Source: Ruminococcus sp. (lineage in GTDB: Bacteria > Bacillota_A > Clostridia > Oscillospirales > Ruminococcaceae). Taken from it: 64,000 nucleotides of DNA. The DNA lies in contig JAFVAN010000035.1 in assembly GCA_017480485.1 (NCBI GenBank), forward strand, positions 24,792 through 88,791. Reading direction: 5' to 3'. Positions 9,725-17,351 of this stretch are shown in pieces (the first letter of the stretch is position 1; each line of letters begins with the position of its first letter). The notes under the pieces are model-generated. The model saw only the letters and a program-made list of their open reading frames with translations. It ran no database searches and was not told the DNA's origin. Position numbers and translations under genes: made by a program.

Positions 9725-9847
9725 TCTGAGTGCCGCCGCTCACGCGAACTGCGCCGTCCGCGCTAGCACCGCGAGGGAGCTCTTGCGGCCTCCACTGTTG
9801 TAAACGAGCTTGCGAGTGTTCACGCGAACTGCGCCGTCCGCGCTAGG
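9725..9847 (-). repeat. Interspersed GC-rich repeat, copy 1 (two cores)
   Basis: Read on the minus strand it begins CTAGCGCGGACGGCGCAG, then TCGCGTGAACACTCGCAAGC, and a second CTAGCGCGGACGGCGCAG core follows. The TAG at its edge is the stop codon of the neighbouring regulator gene. Confidence 0.8.
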
Positions 9848-10220
9848 ACTTGCAGTAGTCGTCTACAAATGCGTTCAGTTTGTCGAAGGACTCCTTGCTG
9901 ATGACGTGCTCCATCTTGCAGGCGTCTACGTCCGATTTCTCCTTGCTCACGCCAAGCACCTCGTGCAGGAATTTTGAGATAAGGGAATGCTTTTCGTAGA
10001 CCTCCTCGGCCCGCGCTTTACCTGTTTCGGTAAGCACGATCTCGCCGTCATGCTTGATGTCGATGTAGCCGTTTTCGCTGAGGATGTGCATAGCGCGGCT
10101 GATGCTCGCCTTCGAGTAGCCGAACTCGTTGGCGATGTCTATGCTCCTGACATAGCCTGTTCTGTTGTGCAGTATAAGAATAGTCTTCAGATAGTTTTCG
10201 CCCGATTCCTTGAGCTCCAT
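9843..10220 (-). CDS. MntR/DtxR-family metal-dependent transcriptional regulator
   Basis: 125 aa, the length of the short MntR-type members without the SH3-like third domain. The N-terminal winged helix (residues 1-62, with EFGYSKASISRAMHILSENGYI as the recognition region) is followed by a metal-binding and dimer domain with the conserved EVYEKHSLI...D..CKMEHVIS residues. Such proteins repress Mn or Fe uptake genes, or activate efflux, when loaded with metal. The start is ATG at 10220 with AGAAAGGTG. The longer in-frame reading upstream runs back into the sulfatase gene and lacks a site. A Mn exporter gene (mntP) occurs at 55288, but no link is proven. Confidence 0.9.
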   Translation of the reverse strand: MELKESGENYLKTILILHNRTGYVRSIDIANEFGYSKASISRAMHILSENGYIDIKHDGEIVLTETGKARAEEVYEKHSLISKFLHEVLGVSKEKSDVDACKMEHVISKESFDKLNAFVDDYCKS

Positions 10221-10272
10221 GTTTTTCACCTTTCTCTCGTTAAGATTTGTATAGGTTTCGCTGCTGCGGCGC

Positions 10273-12273
10273 TTAGTTTTTAAGGATGCGCCTGTCCTCG
10301 TCAAACATACGGTAATACTGCACCGTGCGGTACTCCTCGAGGATGCTCTTGTAGGAATTGTCCTCGTCGCCGCTCTGGTGCCACTGGCCGTCGGCGGTCT
10401 TGTAGCCAAAGCCCGAAACGATGGGCAGGCTCTCGCGGATGTGCTCCAGCTCCTGCATAACAGGGGACAGGGGCAGGTCGGCGGCCTTCATTGTCTCTAC
10501 CGCCAGATAGTTGAGGCTGATGTCCTCGATGAACTTCGACTCCATTGGCCTGTTGGACCAGATGAAGAAGGGAGTCTGGTGGATGCGGGAGTAGTCCTCC
10601 ACGTTCAGGTCCGCCAGAGGGCCGTCATAAAGCTCCTCGGCAAAGGAGGCAATGTGGGGGTAGTGGTCGCCGAACATTACAACGATGACGTGCTCGTCAA
10701 AGTCCTTGAACTGCTCCAGCATTTTGCCCACGCCCTCGTCGCTGAGCTTGATGGAATTCAGATATCTCTCGGCGCTCTCGTCCTTGATCTTTGTAAGCTC
10801 CACACCGCCGTCAACGTCAACAAGGTAGGGCGCGTGGTTCTGCATCGTGGTCACCCAGTAGAAAGCGCCCTTGGATTTGTCGCGCTTCTTTGCCAGCTCG
10901 ACCACCTTGTCAAAGACCACCTCGTCGGCGGGCTGACGGTTGTATTCCAGATCAGAGCTCAGGTTGATGGTGTCCTTGAAGTACATGGTGTCGAAGCCCA
11001 GCAGGGGATAGACTCTGTCTATCTGCCAGAGGCCGCGGCGGCAGGGGGTGACGGCAACGGTCTCAAAGTTCAGGTCGTTGAGGGTAGAGACGATGCTGTC
11101 CTGCTTGTCGTGGAAGTAGTTCGTATAGGCGGCGGAGCCCAGAGGCAGGAAGTACATGGAGTTGCCCGTCAGGTACTCGTACTCCGAGTTGCAGGTGTAC
11201 CCGCCGTAGGCCGACACCGTGACATAGCCCTTAATGGTGTTCTCACTCAGGCCGTGCCAGGTGGGCAGGTAATCTATGTTGGTCTCAAAGTCCGCAATAT
11301 GGGAGAAGTCCGAGAAGCTCTCGTTCAGGATAGCCACGATTATGGGCGTCTCGCCGGTCTCGCCCAGCTCCGGATAGGCGTCGATGATGGCCTCGGCCTT
11401 GTCTGTGGAGTAGTCCTCAGGGACCTTTACCCGGTTGAAAACGCCGTCATAGTAGAACATCAGAAGATTTCCCACGCTGCGGGAGGTGCGTGTCTCCTCG
11501 GCAGCGGAGAAGTTGAGGCAGATGACTCTGTTCTTGATGCCCCAGTTGTAGGTGTAGTTGGTGACCGCCACAAAGAGCACAGCTGCCAGAACAGAGGAGC
11601 AGATGGAGATGACCCTCGGCTTCCAGCCCTCGGTGACAAGCTCGCTGCGTATCAGCAAAAACAGCACCACCGCCAGCTGCACCACGGCCGAGACAACAGG
11701 GAATTCAAGGGTGAGCTTGTACTCCTCCGTTACCTCCATGGCGCTGCCGATGTTCATAAGGTCAGTGAACTTTATGGGCGAGCCTCGGAATTTCTGTATG
11801 TAGAACTGGGCCACGCCGTAGACGGTGAACAGCACCTCGAAAACGCAGAGCCAGATCTTGGGCTTCTTGAATATCGCCACACCGATAAGGAAGGGCACGG
11901 CGTACATGGCGTAGCCCATCAGGAAATATACGGGATAGATCTTGAAGACCACGGCTCTCATGCAGGTCTCGCTTACGGTGTAGACCTGAAGGGCGGCCAG
12001 CAACGCCGCGAACCATGGACTGAGCTTCAGGGGCTTTTCCAGCTTTCTGTACCAAAGCACCATCATCACGGCGCTGAAGATCAGCAGCAGCCCTATGGGT
12101 ATTGCACCGAGGATGAACCATTTGCGGTAATCCTCTTCGTTCACAGCGTAGTCACCCAGCAGCGCAAAGCCGTTAGCAAAGGTGAAAAACAGCGCGGCGA
12201 ACAGCAGAAAGAGTACCCTTCGGTCCTCGGCAAGCTTTTTGAGTTTTGTGCTTAACAAGATGTGTTTCTCCAT
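10273..12273 (-). CDS. LTA synthase-family membrane sulfatase
   Basis: Transfers glycerol-phosphate-type or related groups to surface polymers on the outer membrane face. The N-terminal third carries about six or seven spans (to about residue 230). The catalytic domain shows the metal site in AILNESFSDF, the probable nucleophile Thr in GGYTCNSEYEYLTG and the metal ligands in VVMFGDHYPHI. From ATG 12273 the protein is 666 aa, but that ATG has no ribosome site and a very short leader. TTG at 12258 has GGAG nine bases before it and may be the true start. The metal regulator follows 52 bases downstream, possibly in one transcript. Confidence 0.9.
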   Translation of the reverse strand: MEKHILLSTKLKKLAEDRRVLFLLFAALFFTFANGFALLGDYAVNEEDYRKWFILGAIPIGLLLIFSAVMMVLWYRKLEKPLKLSPWFAALLAALQVYTVSETCMRAVVFKIYPVYFLMGYAMYAVPFLIGVAIFKKPKIWLCVFEVLFTVYGVAQFYIQKFRGSPIKFTDLMNIGSAMEVTEEYKLTLEFPVVSAVVQLAVVLFLLIRSELVTEGWKPRVISICSSVLAAVLFVAVTNYTYNWGIKNRVICLNFSAAEETRTSRSVGNLLMFYYDGVFNRVKVPEDYSTDKAEAIIDAYPELGETGETPIIVAILNESFSDFSHIADFETNIDYLPTWHGLSENTIKGYVTVSAYGGYTCNSEYEYLTGNSMYFLPLGSAAYTNYFHDKQDSIVSTLNDLNFETVAVTPCRRGLWQIDRVYPLLGFDTMYFKDTINLSSDLEYNRQPADEVVFDKVVELAKKRDKSKGAFYWVTTMQNHAPYLVDVDGGVELTKIKDESAERYLNSIKLSDEGVGKMLEQFKDFDEHVIVVMFGDHYPHIASFAEELYDGPLADLNVEDYSRIHQTPFFIWSNRPMESKFIEDISLNYLAVETMKAADLPLSPVMQELEHIRESLPIVSGFGYKTADGQWHQSGDEDNSYKSILEEYRTVQYYRMFDEDRRILKN

Positions 12274-12292
12274 TCTATATATGCTAAAACCT

Positions 12293-12321
12293 ATTATAAC
12301 ATCATTTTCCGCAAAATGCAA
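12293..12321 (-). promoter_or_regulatory. Sigma-A promoter of the LTA-synthase-like gene
   Basis: Minus strand TTGCAT (12316-12321), a 17-base spacer and TATAAT (12293-12298). The predicted transcript start is only about 13 bases before ATG 12273, which favours TTG 12258 as the translation start. Confidence 0.75.
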
Positions 12322-12381
12322 GCTTTTTTCCTGTCCTTGGAATATTTTGTTATGTCCTCTATGCCTTTTGTCCACACACAA

Positions 12382-12407
12382 AAAAGGAGAGCCGAAGCTC
12401 TCCTTTT
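12382..12407 (-). terminator. Intrinsic terminator of hydCBA
   Basis: AAAAGGAGAGC, loop CGAA, GCTCTCCTTTT, continuing into a T-run on the minus strand, just after the hydA stop. Confidence 0.9.
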
Positions 12408-12437
12408 GAATGCTGTGCAATTTTATTTTGCTGCTGC

Positions 12438-14180
12438 TCAGTAGCCTCTCTCAACATAGGGAGTGTGCAGGTACTTGTGAGCAACGTGGGAACCGGGAGT
12501 CTCGAAGTAGTCGTTGTAGAGCAGGTCCATAACGGGGCTCTCGTGGCTCTTTCTGTACTCCAGCTTGTCGTCCAGGTCATACAGGGCCTTGGCTCTGATG
12601 GCCTTGAGGTCAACGTTGTTGCGAACGGTGTCGGGCTGATAGGGCTGGCCGCCGCCGTTGATGCAGCCGCCGGGGCAGGCCATGATCTCAACGAACTGGT
12701 AGTCCTTCTCGCCGGACTTGATCTGCTCGATGATGGTCCTTGCGTTTGCAAGACCGGAAGCAACGGCAACCTTAACGGTAACTCCGCCAACGGTGTACTC
12801 GGCTTCCTTGATGCCCTTGGTGCCTCTAACCTCGTTGAATACCAGAGCCTCGGACTTGCCGTCCAGCTTGAATGCTGCGGTACGGAGGGCAGCCTCCATA
12901 ACGCCGCCTGTAGCACCGAAGATGGCGCCTGCGCCTGTAGCAGTCTCAAAGGGATTATCGAACTCCTCGTCGGGCAGGGCGTTGAAGTCCAGACCTGCGC
13001 GCTTGATCATTCTTGCAAGCTCTCTTGTGGTGAGGGCTACGTCAACATCGTCATACTCGGCTGTTCTCTGCTCTTCTCTTGTAACCTCGAACTTCTTCGC
13101 GGTGCAGGGGATAACGCTGACAACGAACAGCTTGTTGGGGTCGATGTTGTTCTTCTGGCAGTAATAGCTCTTGAGAACGGCACCGAACATCTGCTGGGGG
13201 CTCTTGCAGCTGGAGAGGTGGGGCAGGAAGTCGGGATAGTAGTGCTCGCAGAACTTTACCCAACCGGGGCAGCAGGAGGTGAACATAGGCATTGTGCCGC
13301 CCTGCTGGATCCTCTCGATAAGCTCGTTGGACTCCTCCATGATGGTCAGGTCGGCGGTAACGTCCATGTTGAAGACCTTAACGTCTCCAAGACGTCTGAT
13401 GCCTGCTACCATCTTGCCCTCTACGTTGGTGCCTACGGGGTTGCCGAAGGCCTCGCCAAGGGTGGCGCGGATAGAAGGAGCGGTGAAGAATACAACTTCC
13501 TTCTCGGGGTCAGCGATAGCGTCCCAAACCTTCTGGGTGTTGTCCTTTTCGGTGAGGGCGCCAACGGGACAGGCAACGATACACTGACCGCAGCCTACGC
13601 AGGGCGACTCGCCGAGAGGTGCGTCAAAGGCGCAGCCAACATGAGTGTTGAAGCCTCTCTGGATAGGTCCGATAACGGAGATGCTCTGAACATTCTTGCA
13701 GGCAGCAACGCATCTCATGCAGTTGATGCACTTGTTATTGTCTCTTACGATGTAAGCAGAGGAATCGTCGATAGGCTTGGTCATTTCCTCGGACTGGAAC
13801 CTGTCCTCGTCGGCGCCGTAGGCGTGGGCAAGGCGCTGCAGCTCGCAGTCGGTGCTCCTTACGCAGGAGAGACACTTTCTGTCATGGTTGGAGAGCAAAA
13901 GCTCCAGAGTGGTCTTTCTGGACTCTCTTACCTTGGGTGTGTTGGTCTGTACCTCCATGCCCTCGGAAACAGGATAAACGCAGGCGGCCACTAAGCCTCT
14001 TGCACCTGTTGCCTCAACAACGCAGATACGGCAGGCGCCGATGCAGTTAACATCCTTCAGATAGCAAAGGGTGGGGATGTCAACATTTGCGGCCTTTGCA
14101 GCCTCGAGGATAGTCGAGCCGGCAGGTACAGTTACGGGTATACCGTTTATTTTAACATTAACAGTCTGAACATTTTCCAT
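12438..14180 (-). CDS. hydA: [FeFe]-hydrogenase catalytic subunit HydA
   Basis: Makes or oxidises H2 in the soluble HydABC complex, which in related anaerobes couples NADH and reduced ferredoxin to H2. The 580 aa chain contains a [2Fe-2S] domain (residues 1-80), the His/Cys cluster near CVRSTDC, two [4Fe-4S] sites (CINCMRCVAAC, CVGCGQCIVAC) and the H-cluster motifs TSCCPGW, PCTAKK and EIMACPGGCINGGGQ. All cluster ligands look intact. It is the last gene of hydCBA and begins 17 bases after hydB. Confidence 0.97.
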   Translation of the reverse strand: MENVQTVNVKINGIPVTVPAGSTILEAAKAANVDIPTLCYLKDVNCIGACRICVVEATGARGLVAACVYPVSEGMEVQTNTPKVRESRKTTLELLLSNHDRKCLSCVRSTDCELQRLAHAYGADEDRFQSEEMTKPIDDSSAYIVRDNNKCINCMRCVAACKNVQSISVIGPIQRGFNTHVGCAFDAPLGESPCVGCGQCIVACPVGALTEKDNTQKVWDAIADPEKEVVFFTAPSIRATLGEAFGNPVGTNVEGKMVAGIRRLGDVKVFNMDVTADLTIMEESNELIERIQQGGTMPMFTSCCPGWVKFCEHYYPDFLPHLSSCKSPQQMFGAVLKSYYCQKNNIDPNKLFVVSVIPCTAKKFEVTREEQRTAEYDDVDVALTTRELARMIKRAGLDFNALPDEEFDNPFETATGAGAIFGATGGVMEAALRTAAFKLDGKSEALVFNEVRGTKGIKEAEYTVGGVTVKVAVASGLANARTIIEQIKSGEKDYQFVEIMACPGGCINGGGQPYQPDTVRNNVDLKAIRAKALYDLDDKLEYRKSHESPVMDLLYNDYFETPGSHVAHKYLHTPYVERGY

Positions 14181-14197
14181 AATTGTGCCCTCCTTCC

Positions 14198-16090
14198 TTA
14201 CTTTCTCACAACTGCGCCGAACTTACAGTTCGACATACATACGCCGCACTTGATGCACTTGTCAGCGTCGATAACATGGGGCTGACGAACAGTGCCTTCG
14301 ATGGCCTTAACAGGGCAGTTCCTTGCGCAAAGGGTGCAGCCCTTGCACTTTTCGGCAATGATCTCATACCTGAGCAGATCCTTGCAGACGCCTGCGGGAC
14401 ATCTGCCCTCCTTGATATGAGCCTCATATTCCTCTCTGAACTGCTTGATGGTGGAAAGAACAGGGTTGGGGGCCGACTGGCCGAGAGCGCAGAGCGAAGA
14501 GCTCTTCATGTGGTTAGCAAGGCTGTCGATGAGGTCCAGATCATCCATGGTGGCCTTGCCCTCAGATATCTTCTCAAGAAGCTGGTGCAGCTTTCTTGTA
14601 CCAACGCGGCAGGGTGTGCACTTGCCGCAGCTCTCGTCAACGGTGAAGTTAAGGTAGAACTTGGAAACGTCTACCATGCAGTTGTCCTCATCCATTACGA
14701 TAAGTCCGCCGGAGCCCATCATGGAGCCCAGCTTCTGCAGAGATTCGTAGTCGATGGGGGTGTCGATATACTTGGCAGGGATACAGCCGCCCGAAGGACC
14801 GCCGGTCTGAGCTGCCTTGAATTTCTTGCCATTGGGGATGCCGCCGCCGATCTCTTCGATGATCTCTCTCAGGGTGGTGCCCATGGGGATCTCAACGAGG
14901 CCGACATTGGTGATCTTGCCGCCCAGAGCGAATACCTTGGTGCCCTTGGAGGTCTCGGTACCGATGGACGAATACCATGCAGCGCCCTTTCTGATGATCT
15001 GGGCGATGTTGGCGTAGGTCTCAACGTTGTTGAGCAGTGTGGGCTTACCGAAAAGGCCCTTAACGGCAGGGAAGGGAGGACGGGGTCTGGGCTCGCCTCT
15101 GTTGCCCTCGATAGAGGTAAGCAGAGCGGTCTCCTCGCCGCAGACGAAGGCGCCCGCGCCAAGACGGATCTCGATGTCGAAATCGTGGCCCTTGCCAAAG
15201 ATGTTCTTGCCCAGCAGGCCATAGTCTCTTGCCTGCTGCAGAGCTACCTGAAGTCTGTGAACGGCAACAGGATACTCGGCTCTTACATATACATAGCCCT
15301 GATGTGCGCCAACTGCATAGGAGGCGATGGTCATGGCTTCGATAACTGCGTGGGGGTCGCCCTCAAGGATAGAGCGGTCCATGAACGCGCCGGGGTCGCC
15401 CTCGTCAGCGTTGCAGGCAACATACTTCACATCGCCGGGAGCGTCCTTGGTGAACATCCACTTTCTTCCGGTGGGGAAGCCTGCGCCGCCTCTGCCTCTA
15501 AGGCCGGAGTCCAGCACTTCCTTGACTACCTCGTCGGGGGTCATGCTGTCGAGGACCTTATACAGCGCCTCGTAGCCTCTTGTGCCGATGTACTCCTCGA
15601 TGTTCTCGGGGTCGATGCCGCCGCAGTTGCGCAGGGCGATTCTCTTCTGCTTCTTGTAGAAGTTGGTCTCTGCCAGAGGGATGATGGAGCCGTCCTCGTG
15701 GACTGTCTCCTGATACAGCAGGTCCTTGCAGACCTCACCCTTCTTCAGGTGCTCGTCAACTATCCTTACAACGCCCTCGGGAGTGACCTGAGAGTAGAAG
15801 GAGCCCTCGGGATAAACTATAACGATGGGGCCAAGGGAGCAAAGGCCGAAGCAGCCTGTCCGGACCACCAGTATTTCGTTCTCGAGACCCTGAGCCTTGA
15901 GCTCGCTGTCCAGAGCGTCCAGTATCTTCTTGCTTCCGGAGGAGGTACAGCCTGTACCGCCGCACACCAGTATCTGTTTGCGGTACTGGGTCTTCTCGGC
16001 CATCTTCTCAGCCTCGGACGCGATAAGCTTTCTTACCTTGATAAGATCGGAATATTTCTTCCTTATTTGGGTCAGTTCTTCAAAGGTCAT
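14198..16090 (-). CDS. hydB: HydB, NuoF-like flavoprotein subunit of the hydrogenase
   Basis: Carries the NAD(H) and FMN site of HydABC. In its 630 aa: an N-terminal thioredoxin-like [2Fe-2S] domain (about residues 30-120, CGGTGCTSSGS...CFGLCSLGP), the NuoF core with the NADH/FMN glycine motif GLRGRGGAGFPTGRKW, the [4Fe-4S] motif ESCGKCTPCRVG, and a C-terminal two-cluster ferredoxin domain (CKGCTLCARNCP, CIKCGVCMSNC). It overlaps the end of hydC by one base (TAATG), so expression is coupled. Confidence 0.97.
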   Translation of the reverse strand: MTFEELTQIRKKYSDLIKVRKLIASEAEKMAEKTQYRKQILVCGGTGCTSSGSKKILDALDSELKAQGLENEILVVRTGCFGLCSLGPIVIVYPEGSFYSQVTPEGVVRIVDEHLKKGEVCKDLLYQETVHEDGSIIPLAETNFYKKQKRIALRNCGGIDPENIEEYIGTRGYEALYKVLDSMTPDEVVKEVLDSGLRGRGGAGFPTGRKWMFTKDAPGDVKYVACNADEGDPGAFMDRSILEGDPHAVIEAMTIASYAVGAHQGYVYVRAEYPVAVHRLQVALQQARDYGLLGKNIFGKGHDFDIEIRLGAGAFVCGEETALLTSIEGNRGEPRPRPPFPAVKGLFGKPTLLNNVETYANIAQIIRKGAAWYSSIGTETSKGTKVFALGGKITNVGLVEIPMGTTLREIIEEIGGGIPNGKKFKAAQTGGPSGGCIPAKYIDTPIDYESLQKLGSMMGSGGLIVMDEDNCMVDVSKFYLNFTVDESCGKCTPCRVGTRKLHQLLEKISEGKATMDDLDLIDSLANHMKSSSLCALGQSAPNPVLSTIKQFREEYEAHIKEGRCPAGVCKDLLRYEIIAEKCKGCTLCARNCPVKAIEGTVRQPHVIDADKCIKCGVCMSNCKFGAVVRK

Positions 16091-16602
16091 TACTTAGTCT
16101 CCTCCTTTTCTGTAAGATAGGAATCAATGATCTTGCCTACCTGATCGGGAGTAAGCTTGCCGTAAACCTCTTCGCCGATCGTCATTACAGGTGCAAGTCC
16201 GCAGGCACCTACGCAGCGGCAGCACTCGATAGAGAACTTTCCGTCGGCAGTACATTCGCCCGCCTTGATGCCAAGCTTCTGCTCAACGGCCTCAAGTACC
16301 TTGTCCGAGCCCTTAACATAGCAAGCAGTTCCGAGACAGACGCTTACAGTGTGCTCGCCCTTGGGTGTGAGGGAGAACTGCGAATAGAACGTTGCAACAC
16401 CGAACACCTCTGAAAGGGAAACGCCCAGGCCGTCAGCTATCATCTTCTGCACTTCGATAGGCAGATAGCCGTAGATGCCCTGTGCCCCCTGAAGTGTAGG
16501 CATAAGTCCGCCGGGCTGGTCGCGGTGAGCTTCGATCACTTTTTTAAGCTCAGCCTCCTGCTCGGGAGTTCCCTTGAAGGGAATGGTGGCTTTTTCACTC
16601 AT
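16090..16602 (-). CDS. hydC: HydC, NuoE-like [2Fe-2S] subunit of the hydrogenase
   Basis: 170 aa thioredoxin-fold [2Fe-2S] electron carrier of HydABC. Cluster ligands are seen as CLGTAC and CCRCVGAC. The start is ATG 16602 (MSEKATIPFK), chosen because AGGAGG at 16610-16615 precedes it by seven bases; the longer upstream reading lacks a site. First gene of the hydCBA operon. The leader is about 145 bases, and the promoter carries a candidate Rex site. Confidence 0.96.
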   Translation of the reverse strand: MSEKATIPFKGTPEQEAELKKVIEAHRDQPGGLMPTLQGAQGIYGYLPIEVQKMIADGLGVSLSEVFGVATFYSQFSLTPKGEHTVSVCLGTACYVKGSDKVLEAVEQKLGIKAGECTADGKFSIECCRCVGACGLAPVMTIGEEVYGKLTPDQVGKIIDSYLTEKEETK

Positions 16603-16748
16603 AACATAACCTCCTACAAATTTAGTCGGCTCTCGCCGTAAGAGCGCCGCAAACCATAAAAACAGCACCCTCGATCTTTGCATAAAGCGGCAGTCCCGCC
16701 CCCTTCAAAGCCCTGCAAAAGCAGTCAGAAAGCGCAATTACCGTTATA

Positions 16749-16766
16749 TTGTTAATTATATAACAT
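16749..16766. promoter_or_regulatory. Candidate Rex (NADH/NAD+ sensor) operator
   Basis: TTGTTAATTATATAACAT matches the known Rex consensus TTGTTAA-N4-TTAACAA at 12 of 14 fixed positions and covers the -10 box of hydCBA, so binding would block transcription when NADH is low. The consensus is established knowledge; binding here is inferred. Confidence 0.65.
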
Positions 16767-16783
16767 TTGCATATAAAATGCAA
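16755..16783 (-). promoter_or_regulatory. Sigma-A promoter of hydCBA
   Basis: Minus strand TTGCAT (16778-16783), a 17-base spacer and a perfect TATAAT (16755-16760). The -35 is one arm of a perfect inverted repeat TTGCAT-N5-ATGCAA (16767-16783), a second possible protein site. Confidence 0.85.
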
Positions 16784-16981
16784 GGGCTTTAATAAACTTT
16801 TTATAATCTCAATTTGTTTTTTGTCGATATTACACTAAGAAAAACCGTACTTTTGGGCAAGTTGTTAGCACGGCAAATTGGGGCCATATTTTGTTTATAA
16901 AAAAGCAGATTTCGGTTAGCATAGGCTTATTCGAGAGGGGGGAGTTTTCCGATGTTAACATAATGTTTACAAAATCCGCCG

Positions 16982-17008
16982 AACCATTTCGGCCCTGCTC
17001 CTGTCTAA
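16982..17008 (+). promoter_or_regulatory. ECF-type promoter upstream of the tethered sigma gene
   Basis: AACCATTTC (16982-16990), 14 bases, CTAA (17005-17008), then ACAGAA. The same arrangement occurs at 24454-24480 and 36117-36143. It is probably an autoregulated promoter, lying about 230 bases before the operon's first start codon. Confidence 0.65.
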
Positions 17009-17033
17009 CTAACAGAACAAAAGAAACAACAAA

Positions 17034-17151
17034 CAGAGGTTAGAAATTAGATGTTAGAGGTTAGATAAGGTGTCCGCAAAGCGGACGATATTAAAAAAAC
17101 GTCGAAGGCGCCCCATATCTAACCTCTAACCTCTCACCTCTAACTTCTAAA
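17034..17151. repeat. Inverted array of 7-base repeats (TTAGAGG type)
   Basis: The left arm (17036-17070) is a run of TTAGAGG, TTAGAAA, TTAGATG units. The right arm (17116-17150) is TCTAACC, TCTCACC, TCTAACT units, the reverse complement. The centre holds a GTCCGCAAAGCGGAC hairpin. It separates the ECF-type promoter from the sigma-A promoter. Confidence 0.8.
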
Positions 17152-17156
17152 AACCG

Positions 17157-17185
17157 TTGCACTGAGGCCAAGAGTGTGCTATAAT
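17157..17185 (+). promoter_or_regulatory. Sigma-A promoter of the tethered sigma operon
   Basis: TTGCAC (17157-17162), a 17-base spacer, TATAAT (17180-17185), followed 50 bases later by the small ORF. Confidence 0.8.
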
Positions 17186-17234
17186 GTAAAAAGATAACAG
17201 CCCCTCGGCCGTCGGTGTGCAAAAGGAGAGAACC

Positions 17235-17351
17235 ATGACATTTGACGAGCTTATGAAGGCCGTAATGGGGTACATGGACGATCAGGGAATGATCGACGAC
17301 CTTAAAGAAAAATACGGCAGCCGAGAAAGGGAGGAAGAAGAGGATGGATAA
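17235..17351 (+). CDS. 38-residue acidic peptide ORF overlapping the sigma gene
   Basis: The peptide starts MTFDELMKAVMGYMDD and ends in an Arg/Glu-rich tail with EEEEDG. It has AAAAGGAG at the right distance, and its stop (17349-17351) overlaps the sigma gene start (17344), so the two are probably translationally coupled. It may be a leader peptide that sets sigma translation, or a small protein acting on the sigma factor. I know of no family. Confidence 0.6.
   Translation: MTFDELMKAVMGYMDDQGMIDDLKEKYGSREREEEEDG

Noticed and set aside
12465..16120. Long plus-strand open frames opposite hydA and hydB
   Set aside because: Same shadow effect; the minus strand encodes full hydrogenase subunits with all cluster motifs.
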